Positions 41,173 to 52,500 of a DNA stretch of 64,000 nucleotides are shown here, piece by piece (the first letter of the stretch is position 1; every line of letters begins with the position of its first letter). The notes beneath the pieces are model-generated. The model had not been told where the DNA came from. It was given only the letters and a program-made list of their open reading frames with translations, and searched no databases. The stretch is from Sphingobacteriales bacterium (GTDB taxonomy: Bacteria > Bacteroidota > Bacteroidia > Sphingobacteriales > Sphingobacteriaceae), in assembly GCA_028288165.1 (NCBI GenBank), contig JAQBOG010000031.1, positions 1 to 64,000 of the forward strand, read 5' to 3'. Position numbers and translations under genes: made by a program.

Positions 41173-44100
41173 ATGAAAAAAACAATTACAAAAATGAAAG
41201 TCTTTCTCTGGGCGGTCATTTCTACCATTTTGCTTAGTAATCTTGCTTATGCACAGAATAAGCAGATAACTGGTAAAATAACCGGTGCTTCAGATTCTGA
41301 ATCAATACCTGGTGCAGTTGTAAAAGTAAAGGGTACAACTGTTGGCACAAGCACAAATATTGACGGCGTATACTCAATTAGCGCCAAAGTAGGGGATGTG
41401 CTACTATTTTCATCTTTAGGATATGTTACTAAAGAAGTAACTGTGCGCCAAAGCATTAAAATAGATGTAGCCTTACAAAGCGATTCACAATCGTTATCTG
41501 AGGTGGTTGTAGTAGGTTACGGAACCATGAGGAAAACGGATTTGAGCAGTGCTCAAGTTGCAATTTCTGCTGCTGACATTAATAAAACAGTGAACACCAC
41601 GATTGAGCAAGCCATTCAGGGAAGAGCTTCTGGTGTGTATGTTACGCAAAATTCTGGTCAGCCAGGTGGAGGTATTTCTGTTAACATCCGTGGTGTAAAT
41701 ACCATTAACGGAAGTACAGAACCGTTGTATGTAATTGATGGTGTTCAAATTCAGCCCTCAACTGTTTCTTACGGTGCAACCAGTTCTACCAATGCGTTGG
41801 CAGGCTTAAATCCTAGTGATATAGAAAGCATCAATGTGTTGCAAGGGCCTTCTGCGTCGGCAATTTATGGCTCAAAAGCTACCAACGGGGTGGTAATAGT
41901 AACTACAAAACGCGGAAAATCTGGTGAAATGAAGGTTAATTACAATTATCTGTATAATCTTCAAGATAAACCGAAGGCATTGTCAACCATGACTTTATCC
42001 CAATATGCCCAAATGACGAATGAGATACGTGCTTTGGCAGGAGGAAATGCTCCGGCAGAGTTTCAAGATCCATCCATATTAGGTGTTGGAACAAACTGGC
42101 AGAATGCGCTTTTCAAAACTGCAGCGCTAAACAAACATCAATTAAGCTTATCAGGCGGAAACGATAAAACACTTTTCTATCTATCTACAGAATATCATAA
42201 TCAAGACGGTATTGCGCTTGGATCTGATTTTAGGCGGTATGGTTTGCGGTTAAATCTGGATAACGAAACCCGTAAATGGTTAAAGCTTTCGTCTAATTTC
42301 AACTTAGCGCAAACCAATGAGAGTTTAAGTACCACTCAAGGTGATGTTATTAATAATGCCATCAATTTGGCGCCAAATATTCCGGTTAAAAATCCGGATG
42401 GTAGCTGGGGCGGTGCCGATGCTACTAACGGAAACAGCGAACAATATACCCCGTTAAACCCGGTTGCCATTTCCAGCCTTACTCAAAATGATTACATCCG
42501 GAGAACAGGTCAGGGTGCCTTCAATGCCGATTTTAGAATTATTAAAGGGCTTACTTTTCGGGCAAGTGCAAATGGTAATATTGGCTTCAATAAGATGCAC
42601 AATTTTACACCAACGTACCGCTTAGGAACTAAAACCAACAGTACTGCGAGCTTAAGTGACGGTAATTCTACCAACACCAGCTATAATCTGAACCAATTAT
42701 TGCAATATAGTGCTAAAATTAGCAAGCACGATTTCGGTATCATGGCTAGTCATGAGTCGCAGCAATGGACATGGGAAAATGTTTCTGGCTCACGGTTGGG
42801 TTTTGTAACCAATGAAATTCCGGATTTGAACATCGGTAGCGCAACCGGACAAACCACCAGTGGCGGTAAAAGCTCTGGCAGTATGGAATCATGGTTTGGC
42901 CGAGTTAATTACTCTTTTGCGGATAAGTATATTTTGCAGGCGTCTGTACGGTCAGACGGTTCATCAAACTTTGGTCCTAACAATAGATGGGGTGTTTTCC
43001 CAGCCGGATCACTGGCTTGGCGGGTATCTCAAGAAAAATTCATGAGGGATCTTACCTTCATTAACGAGTTTAAATTACGTTTTGAAACAGGTATTACCGG
43101 TAACCAGGGTTCTGACAAATTTTATGGTCCGTTGCGTTCAGTAACTACTCCATGGGGAGCCGGTTTTATTTTGGGTAAATACGGTAACGAAAGCCTGAAG
43201 TGGGAAGAAACGAAGAGTGTAAACTTTGGCTTCAACTTAAATATTTTAAAGAACAGAATACAGTTAGAAGGAGATTATTATAATAAGAATACCAGTAACC
43301 TTTTAATGCTCAATCCGCTACCTGATTATATGGGTACTTCTGGAGAAGGTGCTATTACACCGCCAACTGTTAATATTGGAGCCTTAAATAACAAAGGTTT
43401 CGGGTTTACATTAACAACGGTAAACATGGATAGCAAAATCTTTTCATGGAAAAGTAACTTCAATATCTCGAAGTTTACAACTAAGGTTACTAAGTTTTAT
43501 TCTGATGCAGCAGTTATTGACCGTACCCCATGGTATACCGGTAGCTTTACAGAAAGATCGGTTATCGGGCAAGCGCCTTGGCAATTTTTTGGATACGTTC
43601 AAGAAGGAATTTTCCAAAGCGTAGAAGAAATCAATAGCAGCGCACTTCCAACACAGTCAGACGGTACAACTCCGTTGCCAATACGTGCAAATGGTGGCGT
43701 TTGGGTTGGAGACGTTAAGTACAAAGATGTAAATGGGGATGGTAAAATAGATTTCAAAGATCAAACCTTTATTGGTAATCCTTGGCCGAAGTTTACTTTT
43801 GGTTTCACCAACAGCTTTACGCTAAAAGGCTTTGATTTAAGCATTCTGTTAACAGGCTCGGTAGGCAATGATGTGTATAACTACCTGCGTTTTCAAAATA
43901 CCAATCCTAACAACATTAATCTTGGAAGAAACCTGCTTGCAGAGTCATTTGACTATGCAAAGTTAACGGGCGATGCAGCTAACCCAACTTTGAGCAATCC
44001 AGGCACAAATGTTCCGCGGATATCTGGTAATGATGTGAATGGAAACGGTGGTCGGTTTACGCAAAAATTTGTTGAAGACGGTTCGTATCTGCGCATCAAA

Positions 44101-44343
44101 AATATCTCTCTTGGATACAACATCCCTAAACTTTGGCTTCAAAAACAAAAGATTGTTCAAGGCGCACGGTTAACAGTTGGTATCCAGAACATGGCAACGT
44201 TTACTAAATACAAAGGATTTGATCCGGAAGTTGGTGCTTACGTTGGCAGTAATGTTCAGTCAGGCGATCAGCTAGTGGGTGTAGATTCTGGAAGGTATCC
44301 GTTAACACCTGTTTACACATTTAATATTGGTGTTGATTTTTAA
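41173..44343 (+). CDS. susC: SusC/RagA family TonB-dependent transporter
   Basis: From ATG 41173 (MKKTITKMKVFLWAVIST) the product has 1056 residues; the frame also has an ATG at 41134 that would put 13 extra residues before the signal peptide. A signal peptide ends near AYAQ. A carboxypeptidase-regulatory-like domain (ITGKITGASDSESIPGAVVK) follows, then the TonB plug (VVVVGYGTMRKTDLSSAQ, YVIDGVQIQPS) and a C-terminal beta-barrel ending VYTFNIGVDF. It imports oligosaccharides through the outer membrane with its SusD partner, whose ATG overlaps the stop codon (TAATG). Confidence 0.96.
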   Translation: MKKTITKMKVFLWAVISTILLSNLAYAQNKQITGKITGASDSESIPGAVVKVKGTTVGTSTNIDGVYSISAKVGDVLLFSSLGYVTKEVTVRQSIKIDVALQSDSQSLSEVVVVGYGTMRKTDLSSAQVAISAADINKTVNTTIEQAIQGRASGVYVTQNSGQPGGGISVNIRGVNTINGSTEPLYVIDGVQIQPSTVSYGATSSTNALAGLNPSDIESINVLQGPSASAIYGSKATNGVVIVTTKRGKSGEMKVNYNYLYNLQDKPKALSTMTLSQYAQMTNEIRALAGGNAPAEFQDPSILGVGTNWQNALFKTAALNKHQLSLSGGNDKTLFYLSTEYHNQDGIALGSDFRRYGLRLNLDNETRKWLKLSSNFNLAQTNESLSTTQGDVINNAINLAPNIPVKNPDGSWGGADATNGNSEQYTPLNPVAISSLTQNDYIRRTGQGAFNADFRIIKGLTFRASANGNIGFNKMHNFTPTYRLGTKTNSTASLSDGNSTNTSYNLNQLLQYSAKISKHDFGIMASHESQQWTWENVSGSRLGFVTNEIPDLNIGSATGQTTSGGKSSGSMESWFGRVNYSFADKYILQASVRSDGSSNFGPNNRWGVFPAGSLAWRVSQEKFMRDLTFINEFKLRFETGITGNQGSDKFYGPLRSVTTPWGAGFILGKYGNESLKWEETKSVNFGFNLNILKNRIQLEGDYYNKNTSNLLMLNPLPDYMGTSGEGAITPPTVNIGALNNKGFGFTLTTVNMDSKIFSWKSNFNISKFTTKVTKFYSDAAVIDRTPWYTGSFTERSVIGQAPWQFFGYVQEGIFQSVEEINSSALPTQSDGTTPLPIRANGGVWVGDVKYKDVNGDGKIDFKDQTFIGNPWPKFTFGFTNSFTLKGFDLSILLTGSVGNDVYNYLRFQNTNPNNINLGRNLLAESFDYAKLTGDAANPTLSNPGTNVPRISGNDVNGNGGRFTQKFVEDGSYLRIKNISLGYNIPKLWLQKQKIVQGARLTVGIQNMATFTKYKGFDPEVGAYVGSNVQSGDQLVGVDSGRYPLTPVYTFNIGVDF

Positions 44344-46061
44344 TGAACATAAAACTGAAGACAATGACAAGACTAAAATTTAAATATATAGGGATGGTTT
44401 TAATTGCAGCCGTTTCGTTTGCTTCCTGTAAAAAAGACTTTCTGGAGCGACCGCCTGAAGATTCAATTGTTGATGCTAACTATTATAAAACGGCAGACCA
44501 AGTACTTGCCGGAACTGCACCGCTTTACGGTATTGTTTGGTTCTCTTATAATGATAAGGCATCTCACGGTATCGGCGACGGTCGGGGCGGTATTCTAACC
44601 TCCGGTTCATATCAGGTAGATAATATCCGCATGAACACAACGGCTATTACCGGCGAAAATGCATCGTCATGGAAATCATTTTACAATGTAGTGGGCCAGG
44701 CAAATACCGCTATCGGCAACATTAACAAGTATGCATCTGCAGAAGTTCCGGCATCGGTAAAGCAACAGGCAATTGCCGAAGCACGTTTTATGCGTGGTGT
44801 TGCTTATTCTTACCTGGTGCAAAACTGGGGTCCAATTCCAGTTATTACCGACAATAGTACCCTACTTCAGGATACCACAATTTCCCGGAATACAGAAGAA
44901 TCTGTTTGGGAATTTATTATCCGGGATATCCGTTTTGCTGCGGAAAATTTACCTGTTACAGCCATCAAAGGACGTTTAAATAAATATTCTGCAGAAGGCA
45001 TGCTATCTAGAATGTACTTAGCCCGTTCTGGAGTTGGTTCATCTGGTGGTACCCGCAGACAAACCGATTTAGATAGCGCAAAATATTTTGCGCAAGATGT
45101 AATCGAAAAGAGCGGTGCCATTTTAATGCCTAACTATGAAGACCTATTTATGACCAAGAACAACAACAATGCAGAAAGTCTTTTCTCATTGCAATGGACA
45201 TATAACGGTGATTGGGGTTCTCAAAACAGCACGCAAGCATTTTTAGCATTTGGTTCTGCCATAACCGGATTTGCAGATGGATGGGGCGGTGATTTAGGAG
45301 CATCAGCAGATCAATTGAAACTGTATGACCCTAACTATGTATCAGGAAATGTTATCAATATTACCTCATCTGGAGATAAGCGCCGGAAAGCAACATTTAT
45401 GTTTCCGGGCGATCATTATTCTTACATCCATCAACAGGTTGATGATGTGAACAATCCAGGTAAAACCTTAATTCAGGAACTTGATGTACCTTGGAATAAC
45501 AATACGGCGGGCAGATATAATAACCGTGCATGGGTTAAAAAATATGTTGTCGGCCGCCCCCAAGATAATGATGGAAAGGTTACACAGCAGCATACCGAAA
45601 ATTGTACGTATATGCAGCGCTTATCAGATGTTTATCTAATTTATGCTGAGGCCATTTTAGGAAACAATGCATCAACCAGTGATGTTGAAGCATTAAAATA
45701 TTTCAACTTAATTAGAGCAAGAGCGGGAGTTCCGGCAAAGGCATCACTTACGTGGGATGATATTTACAAAGAACGCAGGCTTGAATTTGCTATGGAGGGG
45801 ATGGCTTGGTACGATTTGATAAGACTTTACTATTTCAACCCAACAAAAGCATTTGCGATATTAAACAGCCAAGACAGAAGCACCAGTTACCGCATTGTTC
45901 CGAATGCAGAAAAGAATGCAGTTTCTTGGACAGTTACTTCCATGACTCCAGAAGTGTACCCGGTTAGCGCAAGTAATTTCCGTCTGCCAATTCCGTCTGT
46001 AGAGTTAACCAAAGCACCAAACTTAGGCAAGCCTCCGGTTCCATACACTTTCGGTAAATAG
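44343..46061 (+). CDS. susD: SusD/RagB family nutrient-binding outer-membrane lipoprotein
   Basis: A 572-residue lipoprotein with the signal MVLIAAVSFASCKKDFLERP and SusD-like motifs: VDANYYKTADQVLAGTAP near the N-terminus, KQQAIAEARFMRGVAYSYLV in the TPR-like part, and RLSDVYLIYAEAILGNN with YKERRLEFAMEGMAWYDLIR near the C-terminus. It caps the SusC transporter and binds the glycan. The first ATG overlaps the susC stop; the ATG at 44364 (MTRLKFKYIG) is an alternative start giving a more usual leader. Confidence 0.95.
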   Translation: MNIKLKTMTRLKFKYIGMVLIAAVSFASCKKDFLERPPEDSIVDANYYKTADQVLAGTAPLYGIVWFSYNDKASHGIGDGRGGILTSGSYQVDNIRMNTTAITGENASSWKSFYNVVGQANTAIGNINKYASAEVPASVKQQAIAEARFMRGVAYSYLVQNWGPIPVITDNSTLLQDTTISRNTEESVWEFIIRDIRFAAENLPVTAIKGRLNKYSAEGMLSRMYLARSGVGSSGGTRRQTDLDSAKYFAQDVIEKSGAILMPNYEDLFMTKNNNNAESLFSLQWTYNGDWGSQNSTQAFLAFGSAITGFADGWGGDLGASADQLKLYDPNYVSGNVINITSSGDKRRKATFMFPGDHYSYIHQQVDDVNNPGKTLIQELDVPWNNNTAGRYNNRAWVKKYVVGRPQDNDGKVTQQHTENCTYMQRLSDVYLIYAEAILGNNASTSDVEALKYFNLIRARAGVPAKASLTWDDIYKERRLEFAMEGMAWYDLIRLYYFNPTKAFAILNSQDRSTSYRIVPNAEKNAVSWTVTSMTPEVYPVSASNFRLPIPSVELTKAPNLGKPPVPYTFGK

Positions 46062-46085
46062 TTTTATACTTTAAAATAAGTAAAG

Positions 46086-47345
46086 ATGAAAAGCAAAGAT
46101 TTTAACATAACAGGAAGTTTCAGGGTATTAAGCCTGTTGCTTACCTGCCTGTTTTTATATACCTCATGCAAAAAAAACGATGAGGGAACAGCCGTTTCCA
46201 GCGGTACGCCTGTCATTACCCAAATCAGATTGATCAATCCGGAAAAAAAGGATAGTACGTTCACTCAGGCAAATCCGGGTACGCAGGTATTAATTGAAGG
46301 CCAGAACCTTGGCGGGATAAAAAACATTTACTTCAACGATTATGAGGCGAGTTTTAATTCAACCTACAATACAAACGATAATGTGATTGTAACTATTCCA
46401 ACGAAGGCTCCAACTGAAGCAACGGTGCCAGATGTGCCCAATAAGATTCGAATTGTAACATCTCATGGCGAAGTAATCTATGATTTCGTGTTGTCTATTC
46501 CGCCACCGGTTGTAAATCGTATTGTCAATGAAAATGCGCTACCTGGAGAAAAGTTGACGATACTAGGTTCAAATCTATGGCTTATTTCCAAGGTTACCTT
46601 CCCAGGAAATAAAGAGGTAACGGCAGTTACCAGCAATGCCGACGGTTCTATAGTTGAGCTTACCGTTCCTTCGGATATTGGTTCGGCTTCTGGCGATTTA
46701 ACTATTACAGCCAAATACGGTACAGTAGTTTCTAAAGGATATAACTTGCATGAAGGCGCTGGTGTTATCAGTAACTTAACAAGTGGAGAAGGAGGTGAGG
46801 CAGACGTGTTTAATTGGGCATGGTGGGGCGCTAACAGAACGGCTGATAAATCTATGTTCCCAGGTACAAGAGGCGCTTACCTGCAAAATATTTTTGGCGG
46901 AGTAGGTGCAGCAGATGGCGGCTGGTGGAACGGAAACCGTTCTGGCAATTTTACGGAAGTTACCCTTTTCAGTGATGCGGTATTATCCGAGTCGGCTTCT
47001 AACTATGCCTTAAAGTTTGAAATAAATACGAAGGAACCATGGACAACCGGAATCCAGGTTTTAAGATTTGGTGACGATTATGCCTACCGAAATATGCCAT
47101 ATGCAACCGCTACGGACAAAATTTTCGATACCAAAAATAAATGGGAAACCATAACCATTCCTCTATCTGCATTTAGAAAAGCAGTGAATGGTGTAGAGGG
47201 CACTGGAGCAAATGCGGTAACGATGGCTAATTTGGTAAAAGCAGGTGGCAAAGTAAATTTCTCATACCGCTTTATTTCTGAGGCAGACCCAATTGTGATT
47301 TTTAACGCCGCTTTTGATAATATCCGGATTGTAAAAATTAAATAA
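46086..47345 (+). CDS. IPT/TIG-domain surface glycan-binding lipoprotein
   Basis: A 419-residue lipoprotein (LLLTCLFLYTSCKKNDEG). Two IPT/TIG (Ig-like) domains (GTQVLIEGQNLGGIKNIYF; GEKLTILGSNLWLISKVTFP) support a C-terminal glycan-binding domain (~240-419) rich in Trp (FNWAWWGANR, GGWWNGNRSGNF), as in surface glycan-binding proteins that follow susD in many loci. It probably captures polysaccharide at the cell surface. It starts 24 bases after the susD stop and is followed by a hairpin. Confidence 0.88.
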   Translation: MKSKDFNITGSFRVLSLLLTCLFLYTSCKKNDEGTAVSSGTPVITQIRLINPEKKDSTFTQANPGTQVLIEGQNLGGIKNIYFNDYEASFNSTYNTNDNVIVTIPTKAPTEATVPDVPNKIRIVTSHGEVIYDFVLSIPPPVVNRIVNENALPGEKLTILGSNLWLISKVTFPGNKEVTAVTSNADGSIVELTVPSDIGSASGDLTITAKYGTVVSKGYNLHEGAGVISNLTSGEGGEADVFNWAWWGANRTADKSMFPGTRGAYLQNIFGGVGAADGGWWNGNRSGNFTEVTLFSDAVLSESASNYALKFEINTKEPWTTGIQVLRFGDDYAYRNMPYATATDKIFDTKNKWETITIPLSAFRKAVNGVEGTGANAVTMANLVKAGGKVNFSYRFISEADPIVIFNAAFDNIRIVKIK

Positions 47346-47376
47346 CTTAAAAATCTATTAAACTAGTAAAATGTTT

Positions 47377-47413
47377 AGCACAGCCCGCACGATGAATATC
47401 TGTGGGCTGTGCT
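47377..47413 (+). terminator. Hairpin after the glycan-binding gene (terminator or attenuator)
   Basis: Stem AGCACAGCCC / GGGCTGTGCT with a 17-base loop, followed by GTTTATAATAA, which is a weak U-tract. It lies between the SusCD/binding-protein genes and the hydrolase gene and could lower the expression of the latter. Confidence 0.65.
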
Positions 47414-47449
47414 GTTTATAATAACAAATAGATCTTTCCGATCAGATGT

Positions 47450-49186
47450 ATGAAATTAAAATATATAGTGGTCATAGCTGCCTTTGTATTGTGTGCCTGC
47501 AAAAAGAATAAGAAAATAGATACCAGCACAGTAATAGTTGATCCGCCAGTGGTGGTTAATCCAGCAACTCCAAACGAACCAGAAATCGCTAAAACTGCCG
47601 GTTTCTTTCTCAATGATTGGACAGCCAGAACATTTTCAACTCCTGATAGTAAAGATGCAGCAAAACCAACTGCAGCGGTTACAACTACCGTAACTGTGGA
47701 TGTTAGTAAAGTAATTACCAAGGTTTCTAAATACGTTTTTGGTAATAATACCAATCCGTACATCGGGCAAATGGTAACAGAAACATCACTCATTAATAAT
47801 TTAAAAACACTTTCTCCTAATATTATCCGTTTCCCGGGAGGTAACATCAGCAGCATTTATATTTGGAATAAAGCTTCGGGGCAGAGACCGGCAGACGCTC
47901 CTGAAAAATTATTAAATGCTGAAGGTTTAAGTCAAGATGCGGGTTATTGGTATGGTAAAAATAATGATAGCTGGACATTATCGGTTGATAACTACTACGC
48001 CATGCTTCAACAAACTCAAAGTACCGGTATCATTACCGTTAATTACGCTTATGCGAGATACAGTACTAGCGCAAATCCGGTTGCTGCTGCAGCACACCTG
48101 GCCGCAGATTGGGTACGATATGATAATGGCCGCACTAAATACTGGGAAGTGGGTAATGAGAGTAATGGTACCTGGCAAGCTGGTCATCGGATTGATTTAT
48201 CCTTAAATAAAGATGCGCAACCTGAAATTATTACCGGTGCACTGTATGGCAAGCATTTTAAAGTGTTTGCAGATTCAATGAAAAAGGCCGCACAAGAAAT
48301 TGGAACAACCATTTATATTGGGGCACAACTACTACAGGAAGCACCGGCATCGTGGTCGCCGGCAACAGATAAAACCTGGAACCAGGGAGTTTTTGCAGAA
48401 GCAGGTAATGCCCCGGATTACAACATCATTCACAGCTATTATACACCCTACAATACTAACTCTAATGCTGCAGACATATTAAATACTGGTGTTAAGGTTA
48501 CCCAGGATATGATAGATTACGTGAAGCAAAGCGGAACTACTGGTGCTATTAATCAAAGGCCAGTTGCCTTAACAGAGTGGAATATCTTTGCGACGGGTTC
48601 TAAACAAATGGTATCTAACGTTGCTGGTATGCACGCCTCCATTGTACTTGGGGAACTTATCAAAAACAATTATGGAATGGCCAGCCGATGGGACATTGCG
48701 AACGGTTACGACAATGGTGATGATCACGGGATGTTCAGCTTGGGCGAAGCTGCAAGTGGGGACTCCAAGTGGAACCCACGTCCCGTTTTTTACCATATGT
48801 ATTATTTTCAAAAGTACTTCGGTGATCGAATGGTTACCTCTACTGTTCAGGGTAATTCGGATATTCTGAGTTATGCTTCATCATTTTCATCTGGCGAAGC
48901 GGGAGCAGTGGTTATAAACAAGGGTACTTCGACGCAAGTAGTTGAAATCAAAATTGCCAATTTCCTTCCGGGGACGAAATACTACTATTATACCCTAACA
49001 GGTGGCGATGATAATGGTGAGTTTTCACGCAAGGTTTTAATAAACGGGAATGGCCCATCGGGCAATGCTGGTGGTCCTTCAAGTTATGCAAGTATAGCCG
49101 CCAACAGCGCATTAATTGCTGGTGGTATTAAAATTTCTGTGCCTTCCAGATCAATTGTTTACCTGGTAGCAGAAAAGAAAAAATAG
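47450..49186 (+). CDS. Clan GH-A glycoside hydrolase lipoprotein, family uncertain
   Basis: A 578-residue lipoprotein (VIAAFVLCACKKNKK). A (beta/alpha)8 hydrolase is suggested by NIIRFPGGNISSIYIW (about 124-139), the acid/base segment KYWEVGNESNG (Glu237) and the nucleophile segment PVALTEWNIF (Glu376), the strand-4/strand-7 pattern of clan GH-A families such as GH39, GH44 and GH51. A beta-sandwich C-terminal domain (from ~480) follows. I cannot assign the family. Because GH9 and GH3 enzymes follow, it may act on a beta-glucan or a substituted hemicellulose backbone. The lipid anchor suggests cell-surface attack. Confidence 0.78.
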   Translation: MKLKYIVVIAAFVLCACKKNKKIDTSTVIVDPPVVVNPATPNEPEIAKTAGFFLNDWTARTFSTPDSKDAAKPTAAVTTTVTVDVSKVITKVSKYVFGNNTNPYIGQMVTETSLINNLKTLSPNIIRFPGGNISSIYIWNKASGQRPADAPEKLLNAEGLSQDAGYWYGKNNDSWTLSVDNYYAMLQQTQSTGIITVNYAYARYSTSANPVAAAAHLAADWVRYDNGRTKYWEVGNESNGTWQAGHRIDLSLNKDAQPEIITGALYGKHFKVFADSMKKAAQEIGTTIYIGAQLLQEAPASWSPATDKTWNQGVFAEAGNAPDYNIIHSYYTPYNTNSNAADILNTGVKVTQDMIDYVKQSGTTGAINQRPVALTEWNIFATGSKQMVSNVAGMHASIVLGELIKNNYGMASRWDIANGYDNGDDHGMFSLGEAASGDSKWNPRPVFYHMYYFQKYFGDRMVTSTVQGNSDILSYASSFSSGEAGAVVINKGTSTQVVEIKIANFLPGTKYYYYTLTGGDDNGEFSRKVLINGNGPSGNAGGPSSYASIAANSALIAGGIKISVPSRSIVYLVAEKKK

Positions 49187-49530
49187 TAACCTACAAGCCA
49201 AATAATAACCTTGGTTCGATCTTGTAATTGATGATTAATAATCAGAGAGATGTTTCATGAAATGTGTTTATGAAGTTTGCTAGGTTTTGCGTTAGGGAGT
49301 GAAGTGGAAATCCTTTTTGCCCTCTTACTTCGGGCAAAAAGATTGGAACGGAAAGCCCGCCCGAACGCCCAAGACACCATTTTTAAATACTAACAATCAA
49401 ACTTAGGTTGATAGCATAGCCGGGAAATCTGTTATGCTATTTTTTATTATCCGGTTTTATAATGTAATTTCAAGGCTAGGAATAAGCCCCATTTCTTGCA
49501 AATTATTGACCAATTTATTGCCTTCAGCAG
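49187..49530. other. Intergenic region with repeat copy D
   Basis: The 344 bases between the clan GH-A hydrolase and the VCBS gene contain the dispersed repeat at 49277-49371 and otherwise AT-rich DNA. No gene was recognised. Confidence 0.5.
49277..49371 (+). repeat. Dispersed palindromic intergenic repeat, copy D
   Basis: The cleanest copy: TTTGCTAGGTTTTGCGTTAG on the left; CTTTTTGCCC pairing exactly with GGGCAAAAAG across the loop TCTTACTTC; AACGGAAAGCCCGCCCGAAC on the right. It begins about 90 bases after the clan GH-A hydrolase stop. Confidence 0.9.
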
Positions 49531-52500
49531 ATGTATTCCCCTAAATCAGTTATTCAAGTTATTCTTTTCAGTACCCTGTTTCTAATCCTTTCATGTAAAC
49601 AGCAGCAGAAGAACCAAGCCGATATTCCGTTTGATTCTTCAAAAGCACTTTTCAAATTATTGACCACAGAGCAAACAAATATTGATTTCAATAATAGTTT
49701 GAAGGAAAATGAATATGCCAACGTACTGATGTATCAATACTTTTATAACGGTGGCGGCGTGTCTGTTGGTGATGTGAATAATGACGGTAAGCCGGATATT
49801 TATTTTTCAGGTAACATGACGAGTAACCGATTGTATCTGAATAAGGGTAATATGAAATTTGAAGATATTACCTCTAAAGCGAATGTTGGCGGAAATAACC
49901 AGGGTACCTGGAAAACGGGTGTAACTATGGCCGATGTAAACGGGGATGGCTTGTTGGATATCTATGCATGCTACTCCGGAAATCTGCCCGCAACCAGCCG
50001 CATAAATCAACTGTTTATAAACCAGGGAATTGATGCTGCAGGCATTCCTGCATATAAAGATGAAGCTGCAAAATATGGCTTAGCTGATTCTGCATACACC
50101 ACCAATGCCAGCTTCTTTGACTATGATCGGGATGGTGATTTGGATATGCTGATGCTAAATCATAATCACATGATTTTTGATCGTTTGGATGATGCTAATA
50201 TCGCCGAGATTAAAAAGCATGCTGAACCTAATATGCGCACTAAACTTTTAAGAAATGATAATGGGCATTTTGTTGATGTATCTGACAAAGCTGGTTTCGA
50301 AAAGTCGGCCTTTTCTTACGGCTTAGGTGCTGGTATTGCCGATATTAATAACGATGGCTGGCCTGATATCTACATTTCGAACGACTATTCGGCACCAGAT
50401 CACTTGTACATTAATAACGGCAAAGGGGCATTTGCCGATCAAATTCAAAGTTCTATTGGGCATATTTCCAGATACTCAATGGGAAATGACATAGCGGATA
50501 TCAATAATGATGGCTTATCAGATATTTTCAGTTTGGATATGCTTCCGGAGGATAATCATCGGCAGAAAACGCTTTTTGCTGCAGACAATTACGAGAATTT
50601 TGCCTTGTTTCAACGGTCTGGTTTTCATAACCAATACATGCGCAATATGCTTCAACTAAATAATGGGAACGGCACATTTAGTGAAATTGGTCAGTTATCC
50701 GGTATTTCTAATACGGATTGGAGTTGGGCACCTTTATTTGCGGATTATGATAATGATGGTTTAAAAGATCTTTTTGTAAGTAACGGCTTCCTGAAAGATT
50801 TCACCAGTATGGATTTTATAAAATTTAAAGGGGATTTCTTCAAATCGTTAAACAGGCAAGTTACTGCACCAGATATTTTGCAGCTCTTGAGTAAAATCCC
50901 AGCTTCAAATGTCACCAATTATCTATTTAAAAATAACGGCGACTTATCCTTTACTAACTTGGGCGCTGCTGCCGGGATGACTGCTCCTTCAAATAGCAAC
51001 GGTTCTGCCTATGCAGATTTAGATGACGATGGTGATCTGGATATGGTTGTAAATAATTTGGCTCAATCTGCTTTTATTTATCAAAACCAAACGAATAAAT
51101 TGAGCAAAAACAACTACCTAAAAATTAAATTAGAAGGCGTTGGAAAAAATAAAGCTGGTTTTGGGGCAAAAGTTTATGTTTATAGCAAAGGCAAACAACA
51201 ATTTACCGAACAAATGCCTTCACGGGGATATCAATCGAGCGTGTCTGAAATTTTGAATTTTGGCGTAGGGAAAGAAAATAAAATTGATTCGTTGAAGGTT
51301 ATTTGGCCCGATAGAAAACAGCAAGTTCTAAAAGATATTAAAGTAAATCAGCAAATTTCCTTGAAACAAACGGATGCTTCTCCAGCTACTTCTTCAAAAA
51401 ATACCGGTTCGCAAGTATTTACAGAAGTTAAATCGGTATTAAATTTTACGCATCAAAAGAATGGCTTAAATGATTTTAAGCGACAACCATTACTGGTAAA
51501 CCCAATGTCGTTTTCTAGCCCATGCATGGCTAAAGCAGATGTGAATGCAGATGGATTGGAAGATGTATTTATTGGTGGAGGTTCTGGTCAGACTTCTGCC
51601 TTGTTTATTCAACAAAAAGGTGGCTCGTTCAATTTGAAATCTACTCCTGCATTCGAAATCGATAAGATTAGTAGCAATGCTGATGCCTTGTTTTTTGATG
51701 CCGACGGAAACAAAACGATTGATCTGTATGTTGCGAGTGGTGGCTATAATAATTTCATTCCAGATGATGAGGCACTTCAAGACCGGCTTTATTTAAATGA
51801 CGGAAAAGGAAATTTTACCAAAAGCATATCATCACTTCCGGTAATGAAATCAAGCAAAAGCTGTGTTCGGGCTGCGGACATGAATGGCGATGGTTCATTA
51901 GATTTATTTATCGGTGGGAGAGTAATTCCCGTTAGGTACCCGGAAGCACCTCAAAGTTATATTTTGATCAATGACGGAAAAGGCCATTTTAGCGATGAAA
52001 CTTCAACAATTTCACCTTCTTTGAAAAACTTCGGGATGGTTACCGACGCTGCCTGGTTAGATTTAGATGGCGATAAAAAACAAGAGCTCATAGTAGTTGG
52101 TGAGTGGATGCCAATAAGCATATTTAGCTTCAAATCAGGACATTTAAACGATGTTACTGAGAATTATTTCAGTCAAAAACAGAGTGGTTGGTGGAACAAA
52201 CTACTGGTTGACGATTTTAACGGCGATGGTAAACCGGATATAATGGCTGGGAATATGGGATTAAATTCTCAGTGCAGAGTAAGCGATAAGGAACCTGCCG
52301 AGTTATTTTATAAAGATTTTGACGATAATGGCTCAGTCGATCCTATTTTGTGTTTCTATATTCAAGGGAAAAGCTATCCCTATGTTACCCGCGATGAGTT
52401 GTTTGATCAAATCAGCATGACCAGGAATCGTTTCGCAGACTATGCCAGCTATGCCGATGCAACTTTAAAAGATATTTTTACTGCCGACGAATTAAAGGGT

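Noticed and set aside
47416..47856. 146-residue minus-strand frame opposite the clan GH-A hydrolase gene
   Set aside because: It lies wholly over the leader and the start of a clear lipoprotein gene, has low-complexity Thr/Val content and no recognisable motif; a shadow frame.
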